Below, in pieces: positions 22,471-32,189 of a stretch of 64,000 nt of DNA. A program made the translations under genes and the position numbers. The notes below the pieces were generated by a model. That model had not been told where the DNA came from and searched no databases. It saw only the letters and a list, made by a program, of their open reading frames with translations. The stretch lies in contig CM029386.1 in the NCBI GenBank assembly GCA_017165825.1, forward strand, positions 2,207,823 through 2,271,822, in the 5' to 3' direction. Position 1 is the first letter of the stretch. Each line of letters starts with the position of its first letter. The stretch comes from Hepsetus odoe. Its lineage: Eukaryota; Chordata; Actinopteri; Characiformes; Hepsetidae.

Positions 22471-24411
22471 GTCAGAAACATATCATCAGCTAATTTCTGT
22501 TTTGCTGACATTTTCTAATTCTAGCCACATTTGTAACGCAGATATATGATTTTGAGTTAATCTGGCTAAATATTAAACATCTGCTTTATAAAAATATGAA
22601 TTACATTTTAACAGACTGTAGATATCTTATTTAATCAGGATGGTTTAATGTCCAGGAGACAGAAACTGCAGCCTGGCCAGATTAACCTTCACACCAGCTC
22701 AATACAATTATATATCTTCCCCAGTTCAATACACCAATACTTTCTATCCTATACTAATTGGGGCTTATAAACCCTGCCCCAAATGGGACACACCTGTGGC
22801 CCAAATGAGCACAGCACAGTCAGAGTAGAGCGTCACTGCTGTGACCGAAGCCCCCTCAAAGGTACCACTCCTGGGGTGCAAGATCCTGTTTAGCCCAGAG
22901 CAGAACCCTTGAGGGGAGGCCAAAACGAAATCAAATCAGAAACTAACATGTCCCATTCCAGGGCTGACATATGGCTACAAGGGGTCCTCCACCCCACCAT
23001 GGCAACATTCAGGGCTGCAGGCAGCACCGAGGGATAGCCCAATGTCCCAGTCCATAAACTCCATAATACTCGGCTCTTTATGGCAGGTGCAGTCGTCACG
23101 GTCCCAGACTCAGATGTCCTGCTTTCTATAACGGGTGCAGATGCAGATTCCAAGGCCCTGCTCTCTGTTTCACTGAAAGTAGCTCTGTAACCTTTTTCGT
23201 CTTGGGTTAAACCTTTAAAGCTCCCCCTCCAGAGAAATCAGATGAGCATTTTTCTCAGAGTTCTCAAAAGGCTGCTCTGCCTCTGCGATCTCTGCTGCAA
23301 GTTCCTGCTGCTCCTTCTTTTGGACGTTGTTGCTTCAATTCTGTCAGCAACATCATCACACTGCTCTCTTTTTATTGTGAGACTTCCCTGCTGCTGAGCC
23401 CTGTGCTGCATTCACACTGGGTTTTATACTTTCCAGTTATTCTTGCAGAGACTGTTCTTGAGTAGCTGAATCTCTGCAATGAAGGTGTTTTCCTCTTCCT
23501 TCTCCTACTGCCCTGTTTCATTGTTGGGAGTGAATTCAGGATGCACACTTTTTTCAACTTTCATCAGTTGCTTCATCTCTGCCTCCAAGGACACTACCTG
23601 CTCCTTCACTTCCACTTCCAAGTTATCCACTGGAGCTCCAGCCAGCACTGGGGCCTCCTGAGCAAGTTGGGATTTCCACTTTGGAGCACCCGCCCTTAAT
23701 TTCTGCTTCCATACCCTTTAGAGTTTGGCCTGAAGAGCGGCGCTGTTGTCCTGCACCTACTTCACCTTTGCCTTGTTCTGATTCAGCCGTTCTTCCATAG
23801 TGGCCACTTTAGTCTCCAGTTTCTCCTGCATGGCTGAAATTTCATTTTTTGCATTACCTGCAGTTTGGTTCTCATGTTCCTCTATTTTCTTTAACCATTC
23901 CTTTCTGACAACAAGTGAAGCTCTTTTATTAGTTTGCTGACATCACTTTTAAGCTCACCGTTGTCTTCATTCAGAGACATTTTTTTCACTTCCATGCTTT
24001 CAGTTTTATTCTGACAAAAAGACAAGCATCCTTTGGTCTCCTCTAGTTGTAAAAGCAGATTGTTGATCTTTTCTTTGCATTTCATCCTCTCATTTGAGGC
24101 CGATGTGACCACCTGTGTAACTGAGGCATCTCTCTCTCAGCTGCTGGCCCAGTCCCATCAGTAAATTTTTCTGCTGATTGATCTGAATGTTCACGCAGCT
24201 GATTTGTTCATCTTTCTGTCAAATTTCAGAAAGAAGTGCGCTTTGTTTCACGTTGGCCTGTTTGAGATTTTCTGACTCAGCCATTAGTTTGTCTTGGAGA
24301 CCGTTAATGCTTTCAGTTTACAAAATAATCTGTTCACCCTTGTCTTTACTCTCCTTTTCATGCACTCAGCTTGCTTTACCTCTAGTTTCTTACACTTTGT
24401 TTCCATATCAT

Positions 24412-24727
24412 TGTAACGGTGGCGGGGTGCAGGGCGGACGCCAATGCTGAGCCAGGGGTTCGTAACATAAATTTATTAACTATATTAACAAAACAAAACC
24501 AAGGACTGCAGTTCTAACTAAAATCAAGGAACTGCAGCCTAAACCAAGATACCAAAACCACCACAGAGTGTGTAGGCTGAGCCTAACTAATGAGCCGCGC
24601 TCTGTTCTGACTCATCTGGGCTTAAATAGTCAGCCCCAATTAGGCACACCTGTGCCTTCATTAGCTAAGGTGTGCTCAGTCAGAACAGAGCACCCTCTAT
24701 CGTGCACAAAACACCTCATCCGTGACA
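24412..24727 (-). repeat. 3' LTR of element D
   Basis: 316 bases, TGTAACGG...CCGTGACA on the plus strand. It contains the gctctgttctgact / agtcagaacagagc arms and a TTTAAAT-like box between 'gggct' and 'agcccc'. Confidence 0.85.
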
Positions 24728-24744
24728 GAATCCCCCCCCCAAAA
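24728..24744 (-). other. Polypurine tract of element D
   Basis: Minus strand TTTTGGGGGGGGGATTC directly abuts the TGTCACGG start of the 3' LTR, where LTR retroelements prime plus-strand DNA synthesis. Related tracts precede the 3' LTRs of A (4361-4375), B (8776-8785) and I (47027-47043). Confidence 0.8.
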
Positions 24745-25476
24745 GGCACGGCTCCCGAAGCGCCAAAACATAGCCGAACCTCTGGGGGGAGGTCAAGAAC
24801 AAAAAACACTCTACAAAAGTCTCTTTTAGGGGCATATGGTCAGGTCCACAAAACACTTCAATACAAAAGGACCTCTGACCAGCCATGTCCAGGCAGAAGG
24901 TGGTGGTGAGGGGAATCCTAAAAGTTCAGTCCACTTCTTTATCTGCTGCCTGGACTCGACCCTGGAGTCACTGGAGGAATTGCCAGACTCAGCGGAACAC
25001 CTTGCCTTGACGGAACCTGAAAGAGAGCTAAACACAGATTTTACAAGGTTCAAAGAGGAAGTCTTTTTCACACAGTCCGAACTCTGCTTCCAACCCTTGC
25101 CATCTTTGTTCTTCATGTCTCATCACAGAATCCACAGTGCAGAAGCTGTCGTTCACTTTCTTGAGAACTGAGACAGGTCATTGCTGATGTCTTTTGGCTC
25201 CTTCCTCTTCTCGATCATACTTCCCTGCTGCTTGGAGCTCAGTGAGGCAGCATCCCAGCTCCTGGTTCCACTACGAGAAGTTCCACTTGGACTCCTCCAC
25301 GAACCACCTTGTTCTGAGTCTGCTGAACTGTGAGGGTGAACTAAAGGTAGGGAGTCATCATGCAGCTGTTCAACCTCTGGAATCTTTCCCTGCTTCTCCA
25401 TCAGACTGTTCTTCAGCTGCTCCGCTCTGGCGTTAACCACCAGGGTCCCAGCATGCACTGGTGTCTGTGGAGTGAG

Positions 25477-27033
25477 TCAAGATTCGAAGATCGCCAATCT
25501 TGCTTCCATACCTCTGACCTGCTTCTCCAGCTCGCTGAGTTTACTGGCCTCACTTTGGGCTTCTCTCAGTTCAGCCTGCAGAGCAACGTTGTGGTCCTGC
25601 ACCCATCTCAGCTCTGCTCTGGTCTGATTCAGTTGTTCTTCCATAGTGGCTATTTTAGCTTCCAGCTTCTCCTGAATGATTGGAGTCTCAACTCTCCTCG
25701 TTGTCTGGCATAAAGTTTGGTCCCTCTGTTCATCCGTGCTCTCCAGCTTTTCTCTTTGGACAGCCCTCACAGCTTGCAGCTTTATTCTAGAGACCTCTCT
25801 CTCTTCTCTTACTTTCGCGCTCTTTCCGTGAAGCTCACCTTTGTCTTGAACCAGAGCTTTTCTTTCTGTTTCCATGGCTTCGATCTCCCTTTGGCAACTG
25901 GACAAGAGTCCTTTGGTCCTCTCCAGCTGAGGAAGCAGATAGGTGATCCTTTCCTTGAGTTTTAACCCTTCGTTCGTGACTGAGGCATTCACCTGTAGCA
26001 TTGAGGCTTCTTTCTCCATCCGCTGCTGGTAGAGATCTGTCAGCAACTCCTCCTGTTCAGTGATAAGAACATTCATGCAGCTGATCTGTTCATCACCGAG
26101 GTGAGATTGGATTGTCCTTGCAGCTCTGATCCGTCTGGCCAGATCCCTTGCCCGCTTTCCTCTGAATGACTTTTGCAAGCAAATTGCAGCATGTCTGAAC
26201 AGCTGATACCTCTGTCTTTGTTGATGCCCAAGCTTCCACTTTCTGAACCTCCTCTGAAGAACGCTTGCTGCCCAGCATTGCTTCTTGAAAACCAATCTTT
26301 GCTGGTGCATTCTTACTGCGGCCTGCATAATGGTAGCAGCTTTGTGCATTGCAGCAACATTCTTTCGAACAGAATAACCCCTAAAAGCTGCCTGGATGCA
26401 TATCGCAGACCTTCTTAACAACTGGAATTTCTCACGTTCAAATTTACCCTTAATGTAGGACCTATAATGTCTTTGAATGATGATGGCTGACACCCTTATG
26501 GCCTGGTACTTAACTACCTCCCGGTGTCTTCTGAACTCAGCCTGAATCAGGGAAGCTGCATGATGTTGCAGGATCACCTCCCTTCTGACCCTCTGACCTC
26601 TGAAGCAGGCTTGCAGGAACATTGCAGCAGAGCACAATTTCAAGAATTTCTTCCCTCTGCTTTCTGGCATCAAGTGTGGAACGATACCTAAGCTGGATGG
26701 CAATAGCAGCATACTTGATGCATACATATCGTGTCCGAGCACAGTGAGCCCTGTAAGCACAGTTTTCACAGTGGCAGCCTGGTGCTTCTGTTTCAGAGTC
26801 TGTCTGGTCTTCATCCCTCGGAATGCGGCTTGCAAAACAACAGCAGCCATCTTTTTCTCCTTCAAAGACTTCATTTCTTGCTTCATCATCTTATTAGCTC
26901 GGTAATAATGCTGAATAGTCCTGGCTGCCCACAGTAGGTTCAGGTAGTACTTTCTGCTCAAATGCTTCCTCACCTGTGCCTGAATGGTTACTGCAGCCTC
27001 ATGTTCAATTTTCATCTGCACCTGAACTTTCAT
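25477..27033 (-). CDS. ASPM-like IQ-repeat/coiled-coil protein of element D (518 codons open)
   Basis: The first two thirds are tandem calmodulin-binding-type IQ units with alternating spacing as in ASPM. Examples are AAVTIQAQVRKHLSRKYY, AAVVLQAAFRGMKTRQ, AAMFLQACFRGQRVRRE, SAICIQAAFRGYSVRKN and AAICLQKSFRGKRAR. A heptad-rich coiled coil follows from about residue 320, with EKLEAKIATMEEQLNQTRAE near the end. Around residues 95-140 a one-base deletion followed by a one-base insertion, judged against element F, shifts the frame locally and then restores it. The true coding frame probably began upstream of the first Met in the basic linker. ASPM-like origin is from motif pattern; the coiled coil's source is unknown, possibly a NuMA-like protein. 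Confidence 0.7.
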   Translation of the reverse strand: MKVQVQMKIEHEAAVTIQAQVRKHLSRKYYLNLLWAARTIQHYYRANKMMKQEMKSLKEKKMAAVVLQAAFRGMKTRQTLKQKHQAATVKTVLTGLTVLGHDMYASSMLLLPSSLGIVPHLMPESRGKKFLKLCSAAMFLQACFRGQRVRREVILQHHAASLIQAEFRRHREVVKYQAIRVSAIIIQRHYRSYIKGKFEREKFQLLRRSAICIQAAFRGYSVRKNVAAMHKAATIMQAAVRMHQQRLVFKKQCWAASVLQRRFRKWKLGHQQRQRYQLFRHAAICLQKSFRGKRARDLARRIRAARTIQSHLGDEQISCMNVLITEQEELLTDLYQQRMEKEASMLQVNASVTNEGLKLKERITYLLPQLERTKGLLSSCQREIEAMETERKALVQDKGELHGKSAKVREEREVSRIKLQAVRAVQREKLESTDEQRDQTLCQTTRRVETPIIQEKLEAKIATMEEQLNQTRAELRWVQDHNVALQAELREAQSEASKLSELEKQVRGMEARLAIFES

Positions 27034-27526
27034 TCTAAACTTCCAACTAACCTGGAGCTGCTCCTTCTCTGCTTCCTATGCAGCAGACGGGTTAGTGGTG
27101 CTGGATTTGGGGGTCGACTTCTTGATGCCGCTTTCCTTGTTGCGAAGGGCTTTCTTGGTTGACCTCCCCGGTTGCACGATGCAGGAAGTGGTCTCCACCG
27201 TCTTCCTGCTCTCTATGTCAGGAACGGCCTTCTTTGCCACTGGCTCGCTTCTCTTGTTGCGGGCAGCCTTCTTTGCCTTCCTTTCATGTTGAGGGGTGCA
27301 GGGCTCATTTATCGCTGTGCTTCCGCGTTGAGCAGTTTACTTCTCACGTTGCGGCGCGGTGGGCGCCGTGCTCTCGCATTGCGGCGCGGTGGGCAGCGCG
27401 GCTTGCACTGGGCTTCCGCGTTGAACAAGGCAAGGCGCGTTTGCTACCAACCTCTTATTGTGATTCGCACTGGCCGTGTTCCCGCTATCAGCTGCGCGCT
27501 GCGCTTTCTCTGCTGGCAGATCGCGG

Positions 27527-28063
27527 TTACTGGCGCGTGGCACTTTCGACACTGAATTTCCGGTTGGCGCCGAGCTTCCGCATTGATCCGCGTGCGGTGC
27601 GGTTGGCGCCGTGCTTCCGCGTTGAGCCGCGTGTGGCACGGTTGGCGCCGTGCTTCCACGTTGCGTGACGCCAGCCGTCAACGAAGCCCCACCTTCCATG
27701 ACGCGTGAGGTTCAGCGTGTCGAGATAGCGCTGTGTGTTCCCGGCTAGAGCGACCAGCCTCTGCAGCAGGAAGTCGAACCAGTCCGCACCTACCTCGGGA
27801 CCCAGGCGGCTGACGAGCGGGATATCTGACGTCAACTGTGTCAGACATTTCCTGAGCTCCCTGGCGGTGGCCACCGGTGTCCATCATACCCAATCCTCGC
27901 CCTCCAATTCCTCACGGAGATCCACAGACTCAACGCACGCCGGCACCCTCGTTTTCCAGGTTTCAATGAACTCCAAAGTCCTCTTGATCATGGCTGCACA
28001 CGTGCGCAACACCCGCTCGTGATCGCACTCCTGACTCGCGACATCCAGGTACTGGCGGCTCAT
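27527..28063 (-). pseudogene. N-terminal domain of element D product (one stop)
   Basis: Starts MSRQYLDVASQECDHERV at 28063, right at the inner LTR edge, and runs to ELEGEDWV then TGA; beyond it the same frame continues TARELRKCLTQLTSDIP and LAGNTQRYLDTLN. Element F has CGA at the stop position, so this is probably a CpG decay change. About 115 residues, predicted helical, with no family recognised. It occupies the place where Gag begins in LTR elements, but a Gag identity is unproven. QRGST/KHGANR-type repeats follow. Confidence 0.5.
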
Positions 28064-28065
28064 TC

Positions 28066-28398
28066 GGGCTGCAGGGAGGACGCCAATGCTGAGCCAGGGG
28101 TTCGTAACATAAATTTTTATTAACAAAACAAAACAAAACCAAGGACTGCAGTTCTAACTAAAATCAAGGAACTGCAGCCTAAACCAAGATACCAAAACCA
28201 CCACAGAGTGTGTAGGCTGAGCCTAACTAATGAGCCGCGCTCTGTTCTGACTAATCGGAACAGAGCCGCGCTCTGTTCTGACTAATTCTGACTTAAATAG
28301 TCAGCCCCAATGAGGCACACCTGTGCCTTCATTAGCTCAGGTGTGCTCAGTCAGAACAGAGCACCCTCTATCGTGCCCAAAACAACTCATCCGTGACA
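28066..28398 (-). repeat. 5' LTR of element D
   Basis: Matches the 3' LTR apart from loss of its innermost roughly 15 bases (the TGTAACGGTGGCGGG part) and a duplicated 'gccgcgctctgttctgac' block near 28230-28285. Confidence 0.75.
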
Positions 28399-28958
28399 AT
28401 CATGCAGGGCTTGCCTCAAATCCTCAAAAAAGATTCTTAATTTCTTTGACCTGAACTGTGGCTGAAACTTTCTCTAATTTGCTTCTACTCACTAAAGCAT
28501 GTAATAAGCATCCTTAAGCTTTTCCCAGCCTTGGTGATATGGTGGTAAGTTCATTCTCAGTTCCTTGGAGCTGTTTAGCAAGAATGTTTTTGGCGTTTCC
28601 TTTTTCAGACTCCTGAAGAGTTTGTAAATTTTAAAAACTTCGGATCGCACAGGTACTAACCTGGACCTGCAGCTGTACCATCTCTGCCTTCTTCCAGGAC
28701 TTTTCCAGGTGTCTTAGGTTTGGCTTCCTTGCTTTTTGTTTCTTTAGTGACCTTAGCATCCTTGGCAGAGGGTTCTGTAGTGATTGGCTCTTGTGCTGAC
28801 ATAGTAGCCTGCTTCACAGCCCCTCTTCTTTGGGCTCACACAGGAGCGGGCTTCACAGCCCCGCCTGCCATGATGACAGCGGAAGATGTTGTTGAGCCCT
28901 GCCTTCCATGACGCGAGCAGAATAAGACAAAGCAAGTTTGGTTTTACATAGAGATCAG

Positions 28959-29078
28959 TGCTGACCTGTCCAGGGTGTGTCCCCCATCCTTCGCCCTGTG
29001 TGCGCTGGGTTGGACTCCAGCACTCCCCTGCAGCCCCGTTTGGGACAAGCGGCAGAAAATGGATTGATGGATGGAGAC
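28959..29078 (+). mobile_element. tRNA-derived SINE, family 2, 5' truncated
   Basis: Only the 3' half and the 'gcggcagaaaatggattgatgg' -type tail remain. Target duplication gagatcagtgc / gagaccagtgc. Inserted in element C. Confidence 0.75.
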
Positions 29079-29689
29079 CAGTGCTTGGAGAATTTGAGTG
29101 TACTTCTCCATGCACGCCAGGGACTCCACCGAAAAAATTAGTGGAATCACTGGTGCCAACACCTTCAGATGTCACTCAGAATCCTTGGCTGTGGGCATCA
29201 GCATCAAACAGGTCCACTCATCGCTCTGCAGATGCTCATTGAGCTCAGGAGAAGCAGTGAACGGAGCTCCAGGCACAAAGGTCACCATTCACTGCACTGT
29301 CTCCTTGGTACCCTGCTGCCCACTCCTTGGAATTTTCAAACTCCCTTGGCTAGCTAAGTCCAATTTCAGGTCGGTCATTACTGTTACACTGGGGTGTTGT
29401 GGGGTGTTGTTTGGCACATTGCCAGAAATGAGTAACTTAGCTTTATTAACCATACTCACCTTAACCAAACATACAAAACTTAAGCCTTGTGAATGGTTGA
29501 TGTTCTGCCCTAGCTCATTGGGACTTGCTCCAATTAACCTGCCCCAATTAGGCACACCAGTACCCACATAAGCCCAGGTGTGCTCAGTCAGAGCAGAGCA
29601 CTACCTACTGTAACAATTGCCAAGAAAAATGTCATAGTAACATTGTATAAAAGGTAATTTTCTGTATTAGTCTTTGGAATGTACACTGC

Positions 29690-30750
29690 TCAAAAAGATG
29701 AAAGGAACATTTTTTAATCAGAGTTTAGTATCAAGTAAGTTAAACCTGTGGAAAATTGATATGGTCAGTTCAGTAGCAGATGGGGTAGTTAATCGGTGCC
29801 AGCTGTTTTGGTGTTAATGAAATTAAAAACAGTTGCACTAAAGGGGTGATTGATTGTAGGTTTATTTTATTTATTTATTTCTGTTATATATTCAATTCTC
29901 TATTCCTATGTCCTTCTTTGTTCTCCCCACAATAGTTCTTCATTCTCCTCACAATAATTCCTATGCCCTTTTCACTACATAGTTGATTCCATGGCCCTAT
30001 TCCTGTACCATTCCTATGTCCTTCCATCCCTGAACTCCTCCAGTGGCCCAATGCCCTTTCACCCCCGTTACCCTAAATCCCTTCCCTAGGTAGTATTCAC
30101 GTCCCTGTCACCTTTAACCTATATATTATTAAGTGCATCTCTATTTTTCTCTGTCCTCCTCTGAGTAACGCTTTCTTTGCACATCAAAAACACCCAAACA
30201 AGGTCATAGTATTAGATTAGGAGGCCTCCACTGGAGGCCTTGGAGCTCCCGGGGATAGATAAAAAGGCACACTCTGAACTGTGCAAGTTAGAGAGAGGAT
30301 TCCACATGGAGAGGAACACTGACCAGTCTCTTGAACATCTTGTAAGAACTTTGTTACTTTTCTGTTAATAAACTTTGCTATAGCTTAAAACCCTCTTCGC
30401 TTCAACACTGACTCCTCAAACCTCGGTTTTCAATCGGGGAATCCAACAGGGGCAACAATGAGAAGACCCCAAAAACAGGACTGGTTTTCAAGTGGAGGCC
30501 ACAGACATTTCTGACTGCTTTTCAGAAGTTTTGCATTTGACTAGGGTCAGTGTCACTATTGGTAGCATGAGCCAATACCTGGACTGGATGTTAGAGACTT
30601 TGCGCTTCTCCAGCTTCCGTTTGAGGAAACCCCACAGATGCTCAATAGGATTTAGGTCTGGAGACATGCTTGGCCATTCCAGCACCTTCACCCTCAGTTT
30701 CTTTAAAGAGGCCCAGTTTCTGAAGGGAGGGGATCAGGTTCTGCTTCAGT
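29690..30750 (-). mobile_element. Tc1/mariner-type relic
   Basis: The left end reads tgtacactgctcaaaaag, a familiar Tc1-like fish terminus. At 30488-30715 the minus strand encodes LEWPSMSPDLNPIEHLWGFL, the DDE-domain region of Tc1 transposases with the conserved SPDLNPIEHLW motif. The middle is interrupted by a solo LTR (29847-30448). The transposase is far from complete. Confidence 0.7.
29847..30448 (+). repeat. Solo LTR of an unrelated retroelement
   Basis: 602 bases from TGATTG to CCAACA with a GGGG target duplication on both sides. The Tc1-like sequence rejoins as 'ctaaaggggcaacaatg'. It carries a TATA-like gataaaaagg near 30256 and AATAAAC near 30367, so it reads on the plus strand. Confidence 0.65.
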
Positions 30751-30756
30751 ATGTCA

Positions 30757-30915
30757 CAGTACAGAGTAGAGTAGAGTAGAGAAATCTTTTATTATCCCAC
30801 GAATGGGAATTTTGGGTGTTACAGGGCTCTTTATCAAAGAGACAGAAAAAATATAGAAAAATAGATGTACAGAAAAATAAGAAAAATATAGAAAAATTTA
30901 AAGAAAGAGGAACAT
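30757..30915. repeat. LINE 3'-tail-like scrap with short tandem repeat
   Basis: The 'gtaga' repeat is followed by 'tcttttattatcccacgaatggg', which resembles 3' tails of fish L2/Maui-type LINEs. Too short to classify. Confidence 0.4.
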
Positions 30916-30939
30916 GTACAAGAGCTATAAATAATAAAT

Positions 30940-30941
30940 AA

Positions 30942-31000
<59 letters not shown>

Positions 31001-31500
31001 NNNNNNNNNNNNNNNNNNNNNNNNNNNNNNNNNNNNNNNNNNNNNNNNNNNNNNNNNNNNNNNNNNNNNNNNNNNNNNNNNNNNNNNNNNNNNNNNNNNN
31101 NNNNNNNNNNNNNNNNNNNNNNNNNNNNNNNNNNNNNNNNNNNNNNNNNNNNNNNNNNNNNNNNNNNNNNNNNNNNNNNNNNNNNNNNNNNNNNNNNNNN
31201 NNNNNNNNNNNNNNNNNNNNNNNNNNNNNNNNNNNNNNNNNNNNNNNNNNNNNNNNNNNNNNNNNNNNNNNNNNNNNNNNNNNNNNNNNNNNNNNNNNNN
31301 NNNNNNNNNNNNNNNNNNNNNNNNNNNNNNNNNNNNNNNNNNNNNNNNNNNNNNNNNNNNNNNNNNNNNNNNNNNNNNNNNNNNNNNNNNNNNNNNNNNN
31401 NNNNNNNNNNNNNNNNNNNNNNNNNNNNNNNNNNNNNNNNNNNNNNNNNNNNNNNNNNNNNNNNNNNNNNNNNNNNNNNNNNNNNNNNNNNNNNNNNNNN

Positions 31501-31575
<75 letters not shown>

Positions 31576-31610
31576 CAGAGAGAGAGACAGAGAGAGAGAA
31601 AGTTGATGAA
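30940..31610. other. Assembly gap (500 N) flanked by CT and AG runs
   Basis: A (CT)n-(AT)n run ends at 31000; 31001-31500 are Ns; an (AG)n run with AC interruptions follows to 31610. The gap separates the plus-strand receptor half from the minus-strand half. The exactly 500-N size suggests a nominal, not measured, length. Confidence 0.95.
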
Positions 31611-31884
31611 TGAGACAGTTTCCTACTAAAACTAAAAAAATATAAAACAGAATCTCTTTGGTGAGAAAAGTAGATTTCAAAGTAAACAACTCTTTTCTTT
31701 TACATTCATAATTCTTTTTATCATTTTACTCATGTGACCCTTAACATTTAATGAATCAACAGAACCAGATAGACATGTTTAAAGGAATTCCCCCTTTACC
31801 AATCATTTTTTTTTATGTTTTTGTTAATAAACAATTGGTAAATGTTTTGAGCTTGTTTGTTTGAGTTTCCCTAGAAAGAGATAT

Positions 31885-31885
<1 letters not shown>

Positions 31886-31956
<71 letters not shown>
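31886..31956. repeat. (CA)n microsatellite
   Basis: Nearly pure CA run downstream of the last recognised LRR exon of copy 2. Confidence 0.95.
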
Positions 31957-31957
<1 letters not shown>

Positions 31958-32018
31958 AAATATGCATGTGTTTTAAATAATATAGTTGACTATTTGTACA
32001 ATTTTCTGGTATTCTGAC

Positions 32019-32189
32019 CTGAGAGTCTCCAGTTTACAGTGTGAACTCTTCAGTCCAGCAGAGAGCAGCTCCACTCCTGAATCCTGCAGGTCATTGTTAC
32101 TGAGGTCCAGATCTTTCAGGGTGTTTTCTGATTGTAAAACTGACTGCAGGGTTTGACAGGACTGTTTACTGAGTTTACACACAGTGAGC
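32019..32189 (-). CDS. LRR exon of receptor copy 2
   Basis: 171 bases, LTVCKLSKQSCQTLQSVLQS then DLDLSNNDLQDSGVELLSAG, ending HCKLETLR. Acceptor ttttacag, donor ctcag|gtcag. Corresponds to LRR exon 2 of copy 1. Confidence 0.8.

Larger units (their letters stand above)
24412..28398 (-). mobile_element. LTR retroelement D, most complete copy with IQ/coiled-coil ORF
   Basis: 3987 bases flanked by exact ATCAT target duplications (24407-24411, 28399-28403), inserted in element C. LTRs are 24412-24727 and about 28066-28398; the second has lost roughly 15 bases at its inner edge. A polypurine tract abuts the 3' LTR. The interior reads, on the minus strand: N-terminal domain (ATG at 28063), QRGST-type repeats, basic linker, about 12 ASPM-like IQ units, then a coiled coil. 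No protease, RT, RNase H or integrase motif is seen, so it must depend on an unseen partner. Confidence 0.85.
22640..29614 (-). mobile_element. LTR retroelement C, split by element D
   Basis: A degenerate 3' LTR (about 22640-22842) is followed by interior sequence parallel to element A, coiled-coil fragments (for example KINNLLLQLEETKGCLSFCQ near 24090), then element D (24412-28398). The interior resumes at 28404 and ends in a 5' LTR at 29382-29614 (TGTTACAC...TGTAACA). Next to that LTR the minus strand starts MTDLKLDLASQ, comparable to MSRQYLDVAS of element F. The linker differs from B/D/F (KETKSKEAKPKTPGK) and IQ repeats are absent. It is older than D by nesting and by decay. Confidence 0.65.
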
